From positions 1 to 64,000 of the forward strand of contig JALIFM010000008.1 in assembly GCA_022867625.1 (NCBI GenBank): a stretch of DNA of 64,000 nucleotides, read 5' to 3'. Position numbers and translations under genes: made by a program. Shown piece after piece: positions 19,085 through 27,924 of this stretch (within the stretch, counting starts at the first letter, position 1; each line of letters starts with the position of its first letter). Origin of the DNA: Lachnospiraceae bacterium NSJ-143 (GTDB taxonomy: Bacteria > Bacillota > Clostridia > Lachnospirales > Anaerotignaceae). The notes beneath the pieces were generated by a model that did not search any database, was not told the origin of the DNA, and worked only from the letters and a program-made list of their open reading frames with translations.

Positions 19085-19114
19085 AAAAAACCGGAATATA
19101 TATTCCGGTTTTTT
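19085..19114. terminator. Bidirectional terminator
   Basis: A perfect 14-bp inverted repeat (AAAAACCGGAATA / TATTCCGGTTTTT) between the convergent RNA methyltransferase genes. Confidence 0.9.
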
Positions 19115-19116
19115 AT

Positions 19117-19905
19117 TTATTTATATAACCTTTGCCTTACAGCTTCGTACATTAAAACTGCCGCGGCCACAGATGCGTTAAGGCTTTCTGCCATGCCCGG
19201 CATAGGTATTTTAATAAGGCAGTCACATTTTGATGAGGTATTTTCTGTAAGCCCTCTTGCCTCGTTTCCAATAACAAAAGCCGAAGGCTCTTTTAGACTA
19301 CATTCATACGGTGTCTTTGTGCCATGCAAATGCGCCGCATACAGGGTTATACCCGCTTTTTTAAATTTATCAATGCAATTTTCCATATCAATTTCAACTA
19401 ACACAGGTACGTGAAACACCGAACCCATTGTTGAACGCAGGACTTTTCCATTGTATAAATCAACACTCCCCTTTGAGAGAAAAACCGCGTCAACTGCGCA
19501 AGCGTCGGCTGTTCTTATTATTGTACCAAGGTTTCCCGGGTCATTAAGCTCCTCTGCTATCACAAAAAGTCCGTTTTTGTTTTTTTCAATTATGTCCTCA
19601 AATATATGCTTTTTTTGTACGCAAACCGCTAAAATCCCCTGTGGACTGTTTGTTTCTGAAAATTCTTTAAAAAGCCTGTCCTCAAATATATATGAACCGC
19701 TTCTTTTTTCATACAGGGTTAAGTCGTTATATTCAGCGAAGCTTTCTGAAAAGGCGTAGTATTCAATATTCCAGTCGTAAGGTATCTCATTGACAAACCT
19801 TAAGCCCTCAGCTATAAATAAGCCCTCTTTATCCCTGTTTTTACGTTCCTTTAATGCTTTAATCTGTTTATAAATTTTGTTAGTGCCTTTTTGAGTCATT
19901 ATCAT
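19117..19905 (-). CDS. TrmH/SpoU family RNA 2'-O-methyltransferase
   Basis: A 262-aa SPOUT enzyme. The three family motifs are present: NDPGNLGTIIRTA near residue 133, VIGNEARGL and IPMPGMAESLNASVAAAVLMYE at the C-terminal knot. The N-terminal substrate-binding domain (KERKNRDKEGLFIAEG) is typical of the YsgA/RlmB-like group that acts on 23S rRNA. In many Firmicutes it lies upstream of pheST, but not here. The precise target base is unknown. Confidence 0.88.
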   Translation of the reverse strand: MIMTQKGTNKIYKQIKALKERKNRDKEGLFIAEGLRFVNEIPYDWNIEYYAFSESFAEYNDLTLYEKRSGSYIFEDRLFKEFSETNSPQGILAVCVQKKHIFEDIIEKNKNGLFVIAEELNDPGNLGTIIRTADACAVDAVFLSKGSVDLYNGKVLRSTMGSVFHVPVLVEIDMENCIDKFKKAGITLYAAHLHGTKTPYECSLKEPSAFVIGNEARGLTENTSSKCDCLIKIPMPGMAESLNASVAAAVLMYEAVRQRLYK

Positions 19906-19971
19906 TCACCAAAAAAATTCTAACACATAATAAGATTCTTTACAATCGTAATCTGTTTATTTTATACGTCC

Positions 19972-20000
19972 TTGCTAATATCCCGTTTAAATACTATAAT
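19972..20000 (+). promoter_or_regulatory. MATE gene promoter
   Basis: TTGCTA and TATAAT with a 17-nt spacer, 44 nt before the ATG. Confidence 0.65.
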
Positions 20001-20043
20001 GTCAGTATATTAAATATCAATTGTTTTTTGGGGGAAAAACATT

Positions 20044-21435
20044 ATGTCTGATGTAACAGTATTAAATTTGGGGAAAACGCCGACGCGTACGGTTTTAATG
20101 CTTTCGTGGCCGGCAATAGTTGAACAGTTTTTAATTTCAATGGCAAGCCTTATAGATACAGCTATGGTTGGCTCCATAGGGCCTCAGGCCACAGCGGCTG
20201 TGGCTATAAACGTATCTACAATATGGCTTATAGAGGGCTTTTCAACGGCGCTCAGTGCCGGGTTTATGTATGTAATAGCCCACAGCCTTGGTGAGGGAAA
20301 CGTAGTTTCAGCAAAGCGCGCTGTAAGGCAGTCAATAACATCATCTGTACTTTTAGGCACTTTGACGATGATAATTGTTGAGCTTATAGCGCCATTCCTT
20401 TGCATATGGCTCGGAGGTGCTGAAGAAATTTATCAGGCCTCAAGGAGTTATCTCTCAATAATAGGGTTTGGCATGATTTTTAAATCACTTACAATTATCC
20501 TTTCATCTTCACTCAGGGCGGCCGGCAATACCAAAACGCCTTTGCAGATAAATATAGCTGCAAACCTTATCAATATATTCGGCAACTTTATGCTTATTTA
20601 CGGCACAAGGTCCTTGAGCTTCGGCAATTTCTCGTTTACTGTCTGGGGTGCAGGTCTTGGTGTATCAGGAGCGGCTTTATCAACTATGTTTTCTCAGATT
20701 GTATCTGGAGTGCTGCTGCTTTCGGCTTTATATATAGTCAAGACTCCGGTCAAATTGAAGATTAAGGGCGACTACAGGCTTACCAGAACTGTTGTGTCAA
20801 AGGTAATAAAAATAAGCATACCAGTAGCTATGGAAAGAACAACTCTGTGTTTGGGCCAGATTGTGCTTACAAAAATAATCTCAGGTGTAGGTACAATAGC
20901 CCTTGCGGTGCACCAGCTTGTAAACCAATGCGAAAGCATTATGTATCTGCCGGCATATGGATTCGCCGCCTCCGGTACAACCCTTATAGGCCAGTCTCTG
21001 GGAGCTAAAGACATGAAAAAAGCAGATGATTTCGCCAAAGTGCTTTTTGTCATTAATGCCGTATTTATAGCTTCGCTGTGTGTACCTATATTTATATTTG
21101 CCCGCCAGATTATGGCGATTTTTACACCAAGTGCGGAAACTATCAGGCTTGGGAACATAGCCCTTAAAATAACTGCGGCTACCGAAACTCTGTTTTCACT
21201 CACTGTAGTTATGGGCGGAATATGCAGGGGTTCAGGAGATGTCAATTTTCCGCTCTTTCTGTCTCTTGGCGGCATGTGGTTTATAAGGCTTTTTCCTGCA
21301 TATTTATTTTCCCATGTTTTTGGGTTTGGCGTAATAGGCGTTGAGGCGGCCATAGGCCTTGATGTGTCAATAAGAGGCGCATTATGCCTGTGGAGGCTAA
21401 AGAGCGGCAAATGGAAGCCAAAGCAGGAACTGTAG
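20044..21435 (+). CDS. MATE family efflux transporter
   Basis: A 463-aa protein with about twelve membrane segments in two homologous halves (SWPAIVEQFLISMASLIDTAMVG and ISIPVAMERTTLCLGQIVLTKI, each split by loops). MATE pumps export cationic drugs or metabolites using Na+ or H+. GGGGGAAAAACATT precedes the ATG. The substrate cannot be predicted. A second MATE gene lies at 46.4 kb; the two are not close in sequence, so this is not a recent duplication. Confidence 0.93.
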   Translation: MSDVTVLNLGKTPTRTVLMLSWPAIVEQFLISMASLIDTAMVGSIGPQATAAVAINVSTIWLIEGFSTALSAGFMYVIAHSLGEGNVVSAKRAVRQSITSSVLLGTLTMIIVELIAPFLCIWLGGAEEIYQASRSYLSIIGFGMIFKSLTIILSSSLRAAGNTKTPLQINIAANLINIFGNFMLIYGTRSLSFGNFSFTVWGAGLGVSGAALSTMFSQIVSGVLLLSALYIVKTPVKLKIKGDYRLTRTVVSKVIKISIPVAMERTTLCLGQIVLTKIISGVGTIALAVHQLVNQCESIMYLPAYGFAASGTTLIGQSLGAKDMKKADDFAKVLFVINAVFIASLCVPIFIFARQIMAIFTPSAETIRLGNIALKITAATETLFSLTVVMGGICRGSGDVNFPLFLSLGGMWFIRLFPAYLFSHVFGFGVIGVEAAIGLDVSIRGALCLWRLKSGKWKPKQEL

Positions 21436-21453
21436 TTTTTGGACAAAATAGTT

Positions 21454-21481
21454 TTGTTTTAAAAAGTTAATGTGTTATAAT
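21454..21481 (+). promoter_or_regulatory. azlCD promoter
   Basis: TTGTTT and TATAAT with a 16-nt spacer. The expected start falls in the left arm of the hairpin at 21485-21528. Confidence 0.55.
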
Positions 21482-21484
21482 TAT

Positions 21485-21528
21485 AGCTCTGGCACTGAGT
21501 ACAAATCAGCGGCAGAGCTGTATTTTTA
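21485..21528 (+). terminator. Terminator or leader attenuator before azlC
   Basis: AGCTCTG / CAGAGCT outer stem, CTGA / TCAG inner stem, then TATTTTTAT. It ends the MATE transcript and lies in the azlC leader, so it could also attenuate azlCD. Confidence 0.6.
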
Positions 21529-21550
21529 TATCTAATAAGGGGGATTTTTG

Positions 21551-22240
21551 ATGGGCACAAAACAAAAGGCTTTAAGAGCGGCTTTTCCGCATACGCTTCC
21601 TATATGTGCTGGATTTCTGTTTTTGGGAATTTCATATGGTTTTCTTATGGTAACCAAAGGGTTCAGTCCAGTGTACCCGATATTTATGAGCATGTTTATA
21701 TTTGCCGGCTCAATGGAGTTTGTTACGGTAAACCTTCTGTTATCAGCGTTTAATCCCATATATGCGTTTTTTCTGACACTCATGGTAAATGCCAGACACA
21801 TATTTTACGGAATATCAATGCTTGAGAAATATAAGGGCACAGGACTTAAAAAGCTTTACCTGATATTTGGCATGTGTGACGAATCTTTTTCTATCAACTG
21901 CTCAACACTTATACCTTCCAGCATAGATAAAGGCTGGTTTATGTTCTTTGTTACTCTTCTTAATCATATATACTGGGTTGCAGGCGCTACTCTTGGGGCG
22001 GTTATCGGAAGCTTTATTAAATTCAATACCGAAGGGATAGACTTTGTGCTTACATGCCTGTTTTTTGTTATATTTCTTGAACAGTGGCTTGGCTCAAAAA
22101 GGCATATTTCCGCTGTCATTGGGGTTTTGTCTACAGTTATATGCCTTTTTGTATTTGGGTCTGGAGGCTTTATAATACCGTCAATGGCTATGATACTTGT
22201 GCTGTTTACACTGCTCAGAAAGAAGGTTGAAAGGCAATGA
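21551..22240 (+). CDS. azlC: AzlC family branched-chain amino acid exporter, large subunit
   Basis: A 229-aa membrane protein with about six segments. The FIFAGSMEFV and MVNARHIFYGISM motifs are typical of AzlC, which with AzlD forms a branched-chain amino acid or azaleucine exporter. The ATG was chosen over the preceding TTG because GGGGGA lies 7 nt upstream of it. Its stop overlaps the azlD start (ATGA), so the pair is translationally coupled. Confidence 0.92.
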   Translation: MGTKQKALRAAFPHTLPICAGFLFLGISYGFLMVTKGFSPVYPIFMSMFIFAGSMEFVTVNLLLSAFNPIYAFFLTLMVNARHIFYGISMLEKYKGTGLKKLYLIFGMCDESFSINCSTLIPSSIDKGWFMFFVTLLNHIYWVAGATLGAVIGSFIKFNTEGIDFVLTCLFFVIFLEQWLGSKRHISAVIGVLSTVICLFVFGSGGFIIPSMAMILVLFTLLRKKVERQ

Positions 22241-22563
22241 CAGTTTTGGAGAGAATAATAACAATTCTGGCAGTTGTAGCCGGTACCATGGTTACAAGGT
22301 TTTTGCCATTTATAGTGTTTCCTGCTGACAAAAAGCTGCCTGACTATATTAAGTATCTTGGCAATGTACTGCCAAACGCTGTAATAGGCTTTCTTGTTGT
22401 CTACAGTTTTAAGGGAGTAAGTTTTGTAAGTGGAACACATGGGGTTCCTGAAGTTTTATCACTGCTGATTGTGGCTGCGCTTCATTTATGGAAAAGAAGC
22501 ATGCTTATAAGCATAGCTTCCGGAACAATTGCATACATGCTTATGGTTCAGGTTATTTTTTAA
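22237..22563 (+). CDS. azlD: AzlD family branched-chain amino acid exporter, small subunit
   Basis: A 108-aa protein with three to four membrane segments and the TMVTRFLPFIVF and YLGNVLPNAVIGFLVVY motifs of AzlD. It overlaps azlC by 4 nt and ends just before a bidirectional terminator shared with sigE. Confidence 0.92.
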   Translation: MTVLERIITILAVVAGTMVTRFLPFIVFPADKKLPDYIKYLGNVLPNAVIGFLVVYSFKGVSFVSGTHGVPEVLSLLIVAALHLWKRSMLISIASGTIAYMLMVQVIF

Positions 22564-22567
22564 ATAC

Positions 22568-22605
22568 AAAAAAGAGGAATTGTCATTTGACAATTCCTCT
22601 TTTTA
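22568..22605. terminator. Bidirectional terminator azlD/sigE
   Basis: AAAAAGAGGAATTGTCA / TGACAATTCCTCTTTTT, a 17-bp stem with a 4-nt loop, between two convergent units. Confidence 0.92.
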
Positions 22606-22607
22606 TT

Positions 22608-23339
22608 TCAGGTAAATTTCATCATTTCTTTTTTCAGCCTGCTTATTATCCGTTTTTCAAGCCTTGAAATATAAGATTGGGATATTCCAAGCATATCCGC
22701 TACTTCTTTTTGTGTTTTTTCCTCTCCGTCTGAGCTTATGCCGAATCTAAGGCTTACTATTTTCTTTTCGCGTTTGTTCAGCCTTGATATGGCCTTTGAC
22801 AATAAGCTTTTGTCTACTTCATCTTCTATTCCTCTGCATATTACATCGGAATCTGTTCCCAGAATATCGCTCAAAAGCAGTTCATTTCCTTCCCAGTCAA
22901 CATTAAGCGGCTCATCAATAGAAACTTCCGTTTTTATTTTTGAGTTTCGCCTCAGATACATTAATATCTCATTTTCAATGCATCTGGAAGCGTATGTGGC
23001 AAGCTTAATCTTTTTTTCTGCTTTAAATGTGTTAATTGCCTTTATAAGCCCTATTGTTCCTATAGATATTAAATCCTCCACATTAATGCCTGTGTTTTCA
23101 AATTTTCTTGCAATATATACCACAAGCCTAAGATTCCGTTCGATTAATATGGATTTGGCGTTTTCCTCCTCATCAGTTCCAAGCATTTTAATCATGGCCT
23201 CTTCTTCCTGTGAATCGAGAGGCGGAGGAAAAATATCACTGCCTCCTATATAATAAATCTCCTGCGGCTTTTTCATAAGCCTGAGCTTTAAAGTCTCAAA
23301 ATTATATTTTATTAGAAAATAGAAATACATTAAATTCAT
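22608..23339 (-). CDS. sigE: Sporulation sigma factor SigE (pro-form)
   Basis: The early mother-cell sigma factor, 243 aa. The hydrophobic pro-sequence (first 27 or so residues) ends at YYIGGS, the region cleaved by SpoIIGA in Bacillus. Region 2 contains [17 protein letters not shown] and GTIGLIKAI; region 4 contains the [23 protein letters not shown]. The start at MNLMYF was chosen because AAGGAGG lies 8 nt upstream. It follows spoIIGA, as expected, but sigG does not follow it. Confidence 0.96.
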   Translation of the reverse strand: MNLMYFYFLIKYNFETLKLRLMKKPQEIYYIGGSDIFPPPLDSQEEEAMIKMLGTDEEENAKSILIERNLRLVVYIARKFENTGINVEDLISIGTIGLIKAINTFKAEKKIKLATYASRCIENEILMYLRRNSKIKTEVSIDEPLNVDWEGNELLLSDILGTDSDVICRGIEDEVDKSLLSKAISRLNKREKKIVSLRFGISSDGEEKTQKEVADMLGISQSYISRLEKRIISRLKKEMMKFT

Positions 23340-23391
23340 AGTTTTTCCTCCTTGTTGTTCGTAAACCATTGTCAGAAAAATGTAATTATGC

Positions 23392-24282
23392 TTATTTTTT
23401 AATCTGGCTTGAATTTACTAATTTTGAATAGTCGTCTCCGGAAATTATCGCACTGTAGCCCCCCTCTGATGATAATATACCGTTATAAAAAGCTATATCG
23501 GCTTCAGAATATATACTTTTATCTCTGGAAAATATAAATTCTGTTTTATCAGGCCGGAATGTTTTCATAGACGAGCATTTATTCCCCAGTGATGAATAAT
23601 TTATGTATGAAAACCTTTCGCTGTTTTCACCATCGTAACCGGAATCAGTAACAGCGCTCAAATTATCCTTAAATAACGTAACTACAGCGCCGGTTTCTGC
23701 TACAACAAGAGGCCTTCCTTCTGCCCCTTTAAGAAAATTACCACTGTCTATAAGAGCGGTTACCTCAGCACACAAACCATTGTAAAAAAATCTCACCTGA
23801 CAATATTTTTCCCTCTGGGAATAAGATTTATCAATCCATTTGCCTGACAGCCTGATAAAAAGGTAAGATACAGCTGAAGAAAGTACAAGCATCAAAGCAG
23901 TATATCTTCCATACCCCTTACCGAAATAATAGCCGACAGCCTGAGGAATCCCGGAAAAATATAACAACCATATTACAAACCCGCATACTGTAAACGCTGT
24001 AAGTACCATTATCAGAGCCAGCTCAAAGAACCTTTTGAGAGACTTCGGCATAAATATTATGTATAGAGCTGCAAGGTTAGCCGAAAGTGCAAATACTATA
24101 CCTGATGCAGAGAAAATTAATCCCATTGCTGCAAAAACACAGTACAGCAGCGATTCTATAAGGCTTACAGCTAAAATCCTTTTTTTTGGAACACAGCTCT
24201 TTGATATAACAGAGGTTATAAAAAATATAGTTGCGTCCATAAAAAAGTTAATCATAAAACAAATATCAATGTATACAGACAT
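23392..24282 (-). CDS. spoIIGA: Sigma-E processing peptidase SpoIIGA
   Basis: A 296-aa protein with about five N-terminal membrane helices and a C-terminal aspartic protease domain. The catalytic Asp179 lies in LIDSGN, like the retroviral-type active site of Bacillus SpoIIGA. It is activated by SpoIIR from the forespore and cleaves pro-SigE. AGGTGAG lies just upstream of the ATG. It is co-directional with sigE, 52 nt before it. Confidence 0.93.
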   Translation of the reverse strand: MSVYIDICFMINFFMDATIFFITSVISKSCVPKKRILAVSLIESLLYCVFAAMGLIFSASGIVFALSANLAALYIIFMPKSLKRFFELALIMVLTAFTVCGFVIWLLYFSGIPQAVGYYFGKGYGRYTALMLVLSSAVSYLFIRLSGKWIDKSYSQREKYCQVRFFYNGLCAEVTALIDSGNFLKGAEGRPLVVAETGAVVTLFKDNLSAVTDSGYDGENSERFSYINYSSLGNKCSSMKTFRPDKTEFIFSRDKSIYSEADIAFYNGILSSEGGYSAIISGDDYSKLVNSSQIKK

Positions 24283-24301
24283 GTTTCACTCACCTGATAA
24301 G

Positions 24302-24307
24302 ATTATA
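24302..24307 (-). promoter_or_regulatory. Probable -10 of the spoIIGA-sigE promoter
   Basis: TATAAT on the minus strand, about 20 nt before the ATG. No clear -35 is seen; the region where it would lie is the terminator of the upstream gene. Spo0A-driven spoIIG promoters have unusual spacing, so this is compatible, but no clear 0A box was found. Confidence 0.4.
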
Positions 24308-24320
24308 CATTCAGGAACGC

Positions 24321-24357
24321 AAAAAAAATGCCGAATTATGAATTCGGCATTGCTTTT
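24321..24357 (-). terminator. Terminator of the DUF362 gene
   Basis: ATGCCGAATT / AATTCGGCAT, a 10-bp stem with a 3-nt loop, followed on the minus strand by eight T residues. Confidence 0.85.
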
Positions 24358-24435
24358 TGTCTGTCAAATTTATTTAGTTAAACGCAAAAACATACTGTTT
24401 GCTACAAGTTTATATAAACAAGTTATTAAAATTCT

Positions 24436-25545
24436 TTATTTTACTTCGATAAGCTCATATTCAAGGGAGCCCATTCCGATATTTTCAGCGTGTTTAAGGC
24501 AACCAAGCCAGTCGGTTTCAGGGTGCATAGCCGCAAAATGGTCGTCAGCACATGAACTGTTTACGGCATCTATAGCACAGCCATGTACTACAGGCTGTTT
24601 ATTTGCCATGTCAGCGCACGCTTTATCAAGCGCTACAGGGTCAAAAGAGGCGAACATGCCGACATTCGGTATAAGGGCTATATCGTTTTCTGCATGGCAG
24701 TCACAAAACGGAGAAACATCCATAACAAGGTTTATATGAAACGCCGGTCTGTCCTTGACAACAGCCAAAGCGTATTCGGCCATTTTTTTGTTAAATGAAT
24801 CTACAGAAATATCATAAGTCGGCTTTATGGCGTTAAACGCGCAGACGCCAATACACCTGCCGCATCCAACGCATTTTTCCATGTTAATATGCGCCTTTTC
24901 GTTTTCGTATGATATAGCGCTGTGAGCGCATATTTTTGAACAGACTTTGCAGTTAACACATTTCCTTTCAGATATCTTTGGCTTTCCATCGCTGTGCATT
25001 TCCATTTTTCCTGCCCTGCTGCCGCAGCCCATTCCAAGATTTTTAATAGCTCCGCCAAAGCCTGCCTGCTCATGCCCTTTAAAATGGTTGAGAGATATTA
25101 TTACATCGGCATCCATAATAGCGGCGCCGATTTTAGCTTCCTTAACAAGCTCCCCGTCAACAGGCACTATTACCTCGTCTGTACCCTTGAGTCCATCGGC
25201 TATAATAACGTGGCAACCTGTTGTCATAGGCGTAAATCCGTTTTCATAAGCCGCGCTTATATGTTCAAGAGCCTGCTTTCTGCGCCCAACATACAGCGTG
25301 TTGCAGTCTGTTAAAAACGGCTCTCCTCCAAGCTCCCTTACCATGTCGGCTACTGTTTTAGCGTAGTTTGGCCTGATATAAGACATGTTGCCAGGCTCTC
25401 CAAAATTAAGCTTTATGGCTGCAAATTTTTTCTTAAAATCTATTGTTTCAATACCAGCCTCTTTCATGAGCTTTGTGAGCTTTTGAAGAAGGTTGTTTCC
25501 CATTTTAGCATGCATATCCGTGAAATATACCTTTGATTTTTCCAT
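24436..25545 (-). CDS. DUF362 domain protein with two 4Fe-4S clusters
   Basis: A 369-aa protein. The DUF362 domain spans most of it, interrupted near residues 190-240 by a ferredoxin module with two cluster motifs (CVNCKVCSKIC and CVGCGRCIGVC). Family members are common in anaerobes and are presumed redox or flavin-associated proteins of unknown reaction. GGAGG lies 7-8 nt upstream. It stands alone between two terminators, and no partner oxidoreductase is nearby. Confidence 0.88.
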   Translation of the reverse strand: MEKSKVYFTDMHAKMGNNLLQKLTKLMKEAGIETIDFKKKFAAIKLNFGEPGNMSYIRPNYAKTVADMVRELGGEPFLTDCNTLYVGRRKQALEHISAAYENGFTPMTTGCHVIIADGLKGTDEVIVPVDGELVKEAKIGAAIMDADVIISLNHFKGHEQAGFGGAIKNLGMGCGSRAGKMEMHSDGKPKISERKCVNCKVCSKICAHSAISYENEKAHINMEKCVGCGRCIGVCAFNAIKPTYDISVDSFNKKMAEYALAVVKDRPAFHINLVMDVSPFCDCHAENDIALIPNVGMFASFDPVALDKACADMANKQPVVHGCAIDAVNSSCADDHFAAMHPETDWLGCLKHAENIGMGSLEYELIEVK

Positions 25546-25684
25546 ATTTTCCTCCTTAGCACTAAAAGTCGTATTTTCATATTACGTTGTATAAAAATTT
25601 TCCAATATTGAACATCAGAATTTTAGTATACCTTTTTTAAATCTACACATAATAGTTTCATCATATTTGAGAGGAGGAATTCTA

Positions 25685-25852
25685 ATGGCTTGTAACACAA
25701 GTATAAAATGTACAGTTCAGCAGTGCAAATATCATTGCAAAGGTGAAAACTACTGTTCACTTGACTGCATTACAGTAGGCACACATGAACTCAACCCAAC
25801 AAAGGACGAATGTACAGACTGCAAATCATTCAAACTTGACTGCGGCTGCTAA
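25685..25852 (+). CDS. DUF1540 Cys-rich small protein
   Basis: A 55-aa protein with ten cysteines in pairs (KCTVQQCKYHC, YCSLDC, ECTDC and CGC) and one DUF1540 domain, probably metal-binding. Such proteins are common in Clostridia, and some are spore-associated. The start at MACNTS was chosen because GAGGAGG lies 8 nt upstream. It is a single-gene unit with a plus-strand terminator. Function unknown. Confidence 0.88.
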   Translation: MACNTSIKCTVQQCKYHCKGENYCSLDCITVGTHELNPTKDECTDCKSFKLDCGC

Positions 25853-25885
25853 TTAATTTTAACTGTAAAACTCTGTAATTCAAAA

Positions 25886-25973
25886 GAGAACGCATTTTTA
25901 TACCTGTTAAAAATACGTTCTCAGCCTGTTAATCAACTATGCGTAAGTCTGCCTGATTTGCCTCGGGCAGACT
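25886..25973. other. Two hairpins between the DUF1540 and cyclophilin genes
   Basis: GAGAACG-C-ATTTTTA / TAAAAAT-A-CGTTCTC at 25886-25922 and AGTCTGCC / GGCAGACT at 25946-25973. The first is followed on the minus strand by TTTTG and may terminate the cyclophilin gene. Confidence 0.5.
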
Positions 25974-25981
25974 GTACATAT

Positions 25982-26005
25982 TAAGCCTGAGCGGCTTATT
26001 TTTTT
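25982..26005 (+). terminator. DUF1540 terminator overlapping the cyclophilin stop
   Basis: TAAGCC / GGCTTA stem followed by seven T residues on the plus strand. The T run includes the first bases of the convergent cyclophilin stop codon. Confidence 0.65.
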
Positions 26006-26525
26006 ATGCTTTTTCAGGCTCAGGATAAACAGCGCCGAAAGTTTCAACTGTTACTTCTGTCATTATCTGTGGCTCGTCAGGCATATCGGACCTGTCTGTT
26101 TTAACACATGCAAGCTTATCAACTACATCCATGCCCTCAATTACCTTGCCAAAAGCGGCATATGCGCCGTTAAGATGAGGAGCGTCTTTGTGCATTATAA
26201 AAAACTGGCTTCCTGCGGAATCCGGCATCATGCTTCTTGCCATTGATATAACGCCTTCTGTATGATTAAGGTCGTTTTTAAATCCATTGCGGCTGAACTC
26301 TCCTTTAATTCCGTATCCAGGTCCACCCATGCCTGTTCCTTCAGGGTCTCCTCCCTGAATCATAAAGCCCTTTATTATTCTGTGGAAACTAAGCCCATTA
26401 TAAAAGCCTTTGTTTACAAGCGAAATAAAGTTGTTTACAGTATTTGGTGCAGTCTCAGGATACAGCTCAAGCTTTATTGTATCCTCTCCATTAATTTTCA
26501 TAGTTACGATTGGGTTTTGTGACAT
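26004..26525 (-). CDS. Cyclophilin-type peptidyl-prolyl isomerase
   Basis: A 173-aa cytosolic cyclophilin that speeds proline isomerisation during folding. Visible motifs are FHRIIKGFMIQGGDP, GSQFFIMHKDAPHLNG and FGKVIEGMDVVD. The start at MSQNPI was chosen because AAGGA lies 8 nt upstream; the upstream ATG falls inside that site. No signal peptide is present. Confidence 0.95.
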   Translation of the reverse strand: MSQNPIVTMKINGEDTIKLELYPETAPNTVNNFISLVNKGFYNGLSFHRIIKGFMIQGGDPEGTGMGGPGYGIKGEFSRNGFKNDLNHTEGVISMARSMMPDSAGSQFFIMHKDAPHLNGAYAAFGKVIEGMDVVDKLACVKTDRSDMPDEPQIMTEVTVETFGAVYPEPEKA

Positions 26526-26556
26526 AGTTTTCATCCTTTCTTGTGTTTTGTAAATT

Positions 26557-26585
26557 AGAATACCATAAAAGTTTTATTTAAACAA
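26557..26585 (-). promoter_or_regulatory. Cyclophilin gene promoter
   Basis: TTGTTT and TATTCT with a 17-nt spacer, in the short gap after the NUDIX gene. Confidence 0.5.
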
Positions 26586-26591
26586 TAAAAA

Positions 26592-27020
26592 TTATGTTTT
26601 GCTATAGTAATCATTATATACAATTCTGAAGTCCCTAATCATCCATTCCGGAAGTTTCCTTTCATTCATTTCATCAAGTGTAAGCCAGTAGTAGGCATCA
26701 TGCTCACTTGAAAGAATAACCTCCCCCTCTTTATAAATACATACATAAGTAAGTATAAGCATATGTATGTTCGAACGTATAGCGTCATAAGCGTTCAATA
26801 TTCTTTTAAGCGATATCTTGATTCCTGTTTCTTCATGAATTTCTCTGAAAAGCCCATGTTCAGCAGTCTCGTTAAATCTGACACCGCCTCCGGGAAGGTC
26901 CCATGCTTCTTTTCTGTTAAAAAGGCTTGAGTCGATTTCTTTTTTTGAACGTTTAAGTACAAGAAATTTGTCACCTTTCATTATAACAGCTTTTACAGTA
27001 AGGGCAAAGTCCTTTCTCAT
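26592..27020 (-). CDS. NUDIX hydrolase
   Basis: A 142-aa protein with a complete Nudix box: GGGVRFNETAEHG then LFREIHEETGI. Substrate unknown; family members hydrolyse nucleoside diphosphate derivatives. The start at MRKDFA was chosen because GAGGTG lies 7 nt upstream; the longer frame runs back into hslO. It follows hslO by 13 nt and is likely co-transcribed with the methyltransferase and hslO. Confidence 0.88.
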   Translation of the reverse strand: MRKDFALTVKAVIMKGDKFLVLKRSKKEIDSSLFNRKEAWDLPGGGVRFNETAEHGLFREIHEETGIKISLKRILNAYDAIRSNIHMLILTYVCIYKEGEVILSSEHDAYYWLTLDEMNERKLPEWMIRDFRIVYNDYYSKT

Positions 27021-27033
27021 TTTCAGCACCTCT

Positions 27034-27918
27034 TTACCTGGAGCATGCTTCAACAAGAAGTTTTTTAAGCTCTGACTCATCAAAATTGTATACTTTATTG
27101 CAGAAATGACATGTAAGCTCTGCTTTTTTGTCCTCATCAATAATTTGAGACAGCTCTTTTTTTCCAAGGCTTATAAGGGCCTGTTCGACTCTTGCTCTGC
27201 TACAGTCGCATTTATAAGCCACAGGCACTCTGTCAAGTATTTCAAGTCCCATATCTCCAAGTATGGCCTGAAGGATTTTTTCCGCGTTGTAGCCGGAATC
27301 CAGCATATCCGTAATATACGGTATTGTAAGCAGCTTTTTTTCAAGCTTTTCCACAAGCTCATCGTCTGCTCCGGGCATAAGCTGAATAATAAAGCCTCCT
27401 GCGTGCTTTATGCTCAAATCAGTGTCAACCAGTACGCCAAGCCCAACCGATGACGGAATTTGCTCACTGGCAGCATAATAATATGTTATATCGTCAGCTA
27501 TTTCGCCTGAAATAAGCTCTATTGAGCCTGAGTATGGCTCCTTTAAACCTATATCCTTTATAACCCTCAATGAGCCGTTTCCAACAGCTCCGCCGACATC
27601 CAGCTTTCCGTCTGGGCGCAGAGGCAGTTCGGTATACGGGTTAACAGCATAGCCCTTTACATTTGCGAATCTGTCTGATGTTACCAATATGCCTTTCAAC
27701 GGTCCGTCACCGGTTATCTGCAATGTTAAACGGTCCTTTTCAGATTTAAGCATAATTCCCATAATCGCAGCAGCTGTAAGCATTCTGCCTAAAGCAGCCG
27801 ACGCTACCGGCGATGTATTGTGTATCTGCCTTGCCTTTTCAACAGTATTGCTGCTTATTGCAGCAAATGCTCTTATACTGCCATTGGCTGCTGTAGCTCT
27901 TAATATATAATCTTCCAT
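27034..27918 (-). CDS. hslO: Redox-regulated chaperone Hsp33
   Basis: A 294-aa chaperone activated by oxidative unfolding. The C-terminal zinc switch is intact: CDC at about 239-241 and CHFC at about 271-274. The N-terminal domain carries ALGRMLTAAAIMG and YAVNPYTELPLRPDGKLDVGGAVG (split over residues 93-116). It follows the SAM methyltransferase gene by 6 nt, so they form an operon with the NUDIX gene. Confidence 0.96.
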   Translation of the reverse strand: MEDYILRATAANGSIRAFAAISSNTVEKARQIHNTSPVASAALGRMLTAAAIMGIMLKSEKDRLTLQITGDGPLKGILVTSDRFANVKGYAVNPYTELPLRPDGKLDVGGAVGNGSLRVIKDIGLKEPYSGSIELISGEIADDITYYYAASEQIPSSVGLGVLVDTDLSIKHAGGFIIQLMPGADDELVEKLEKKLLTIPYITDMLDSGYNAEKILQAILGDMGLEILDRVPVAYKCDCSRARVEQALISLGKKELSQIIDEDKKAELTCHFCNKVYNFDESELKKLLVEACSR

Positions 27919-27924
27919 AGTTTC

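Noticed and set aside
20772-21446. A 224-codon minus-strand frame opposite the first MATE gene
   Set aside because: Antisense to a clear transporter gene; no start signal and no recognisable domain.
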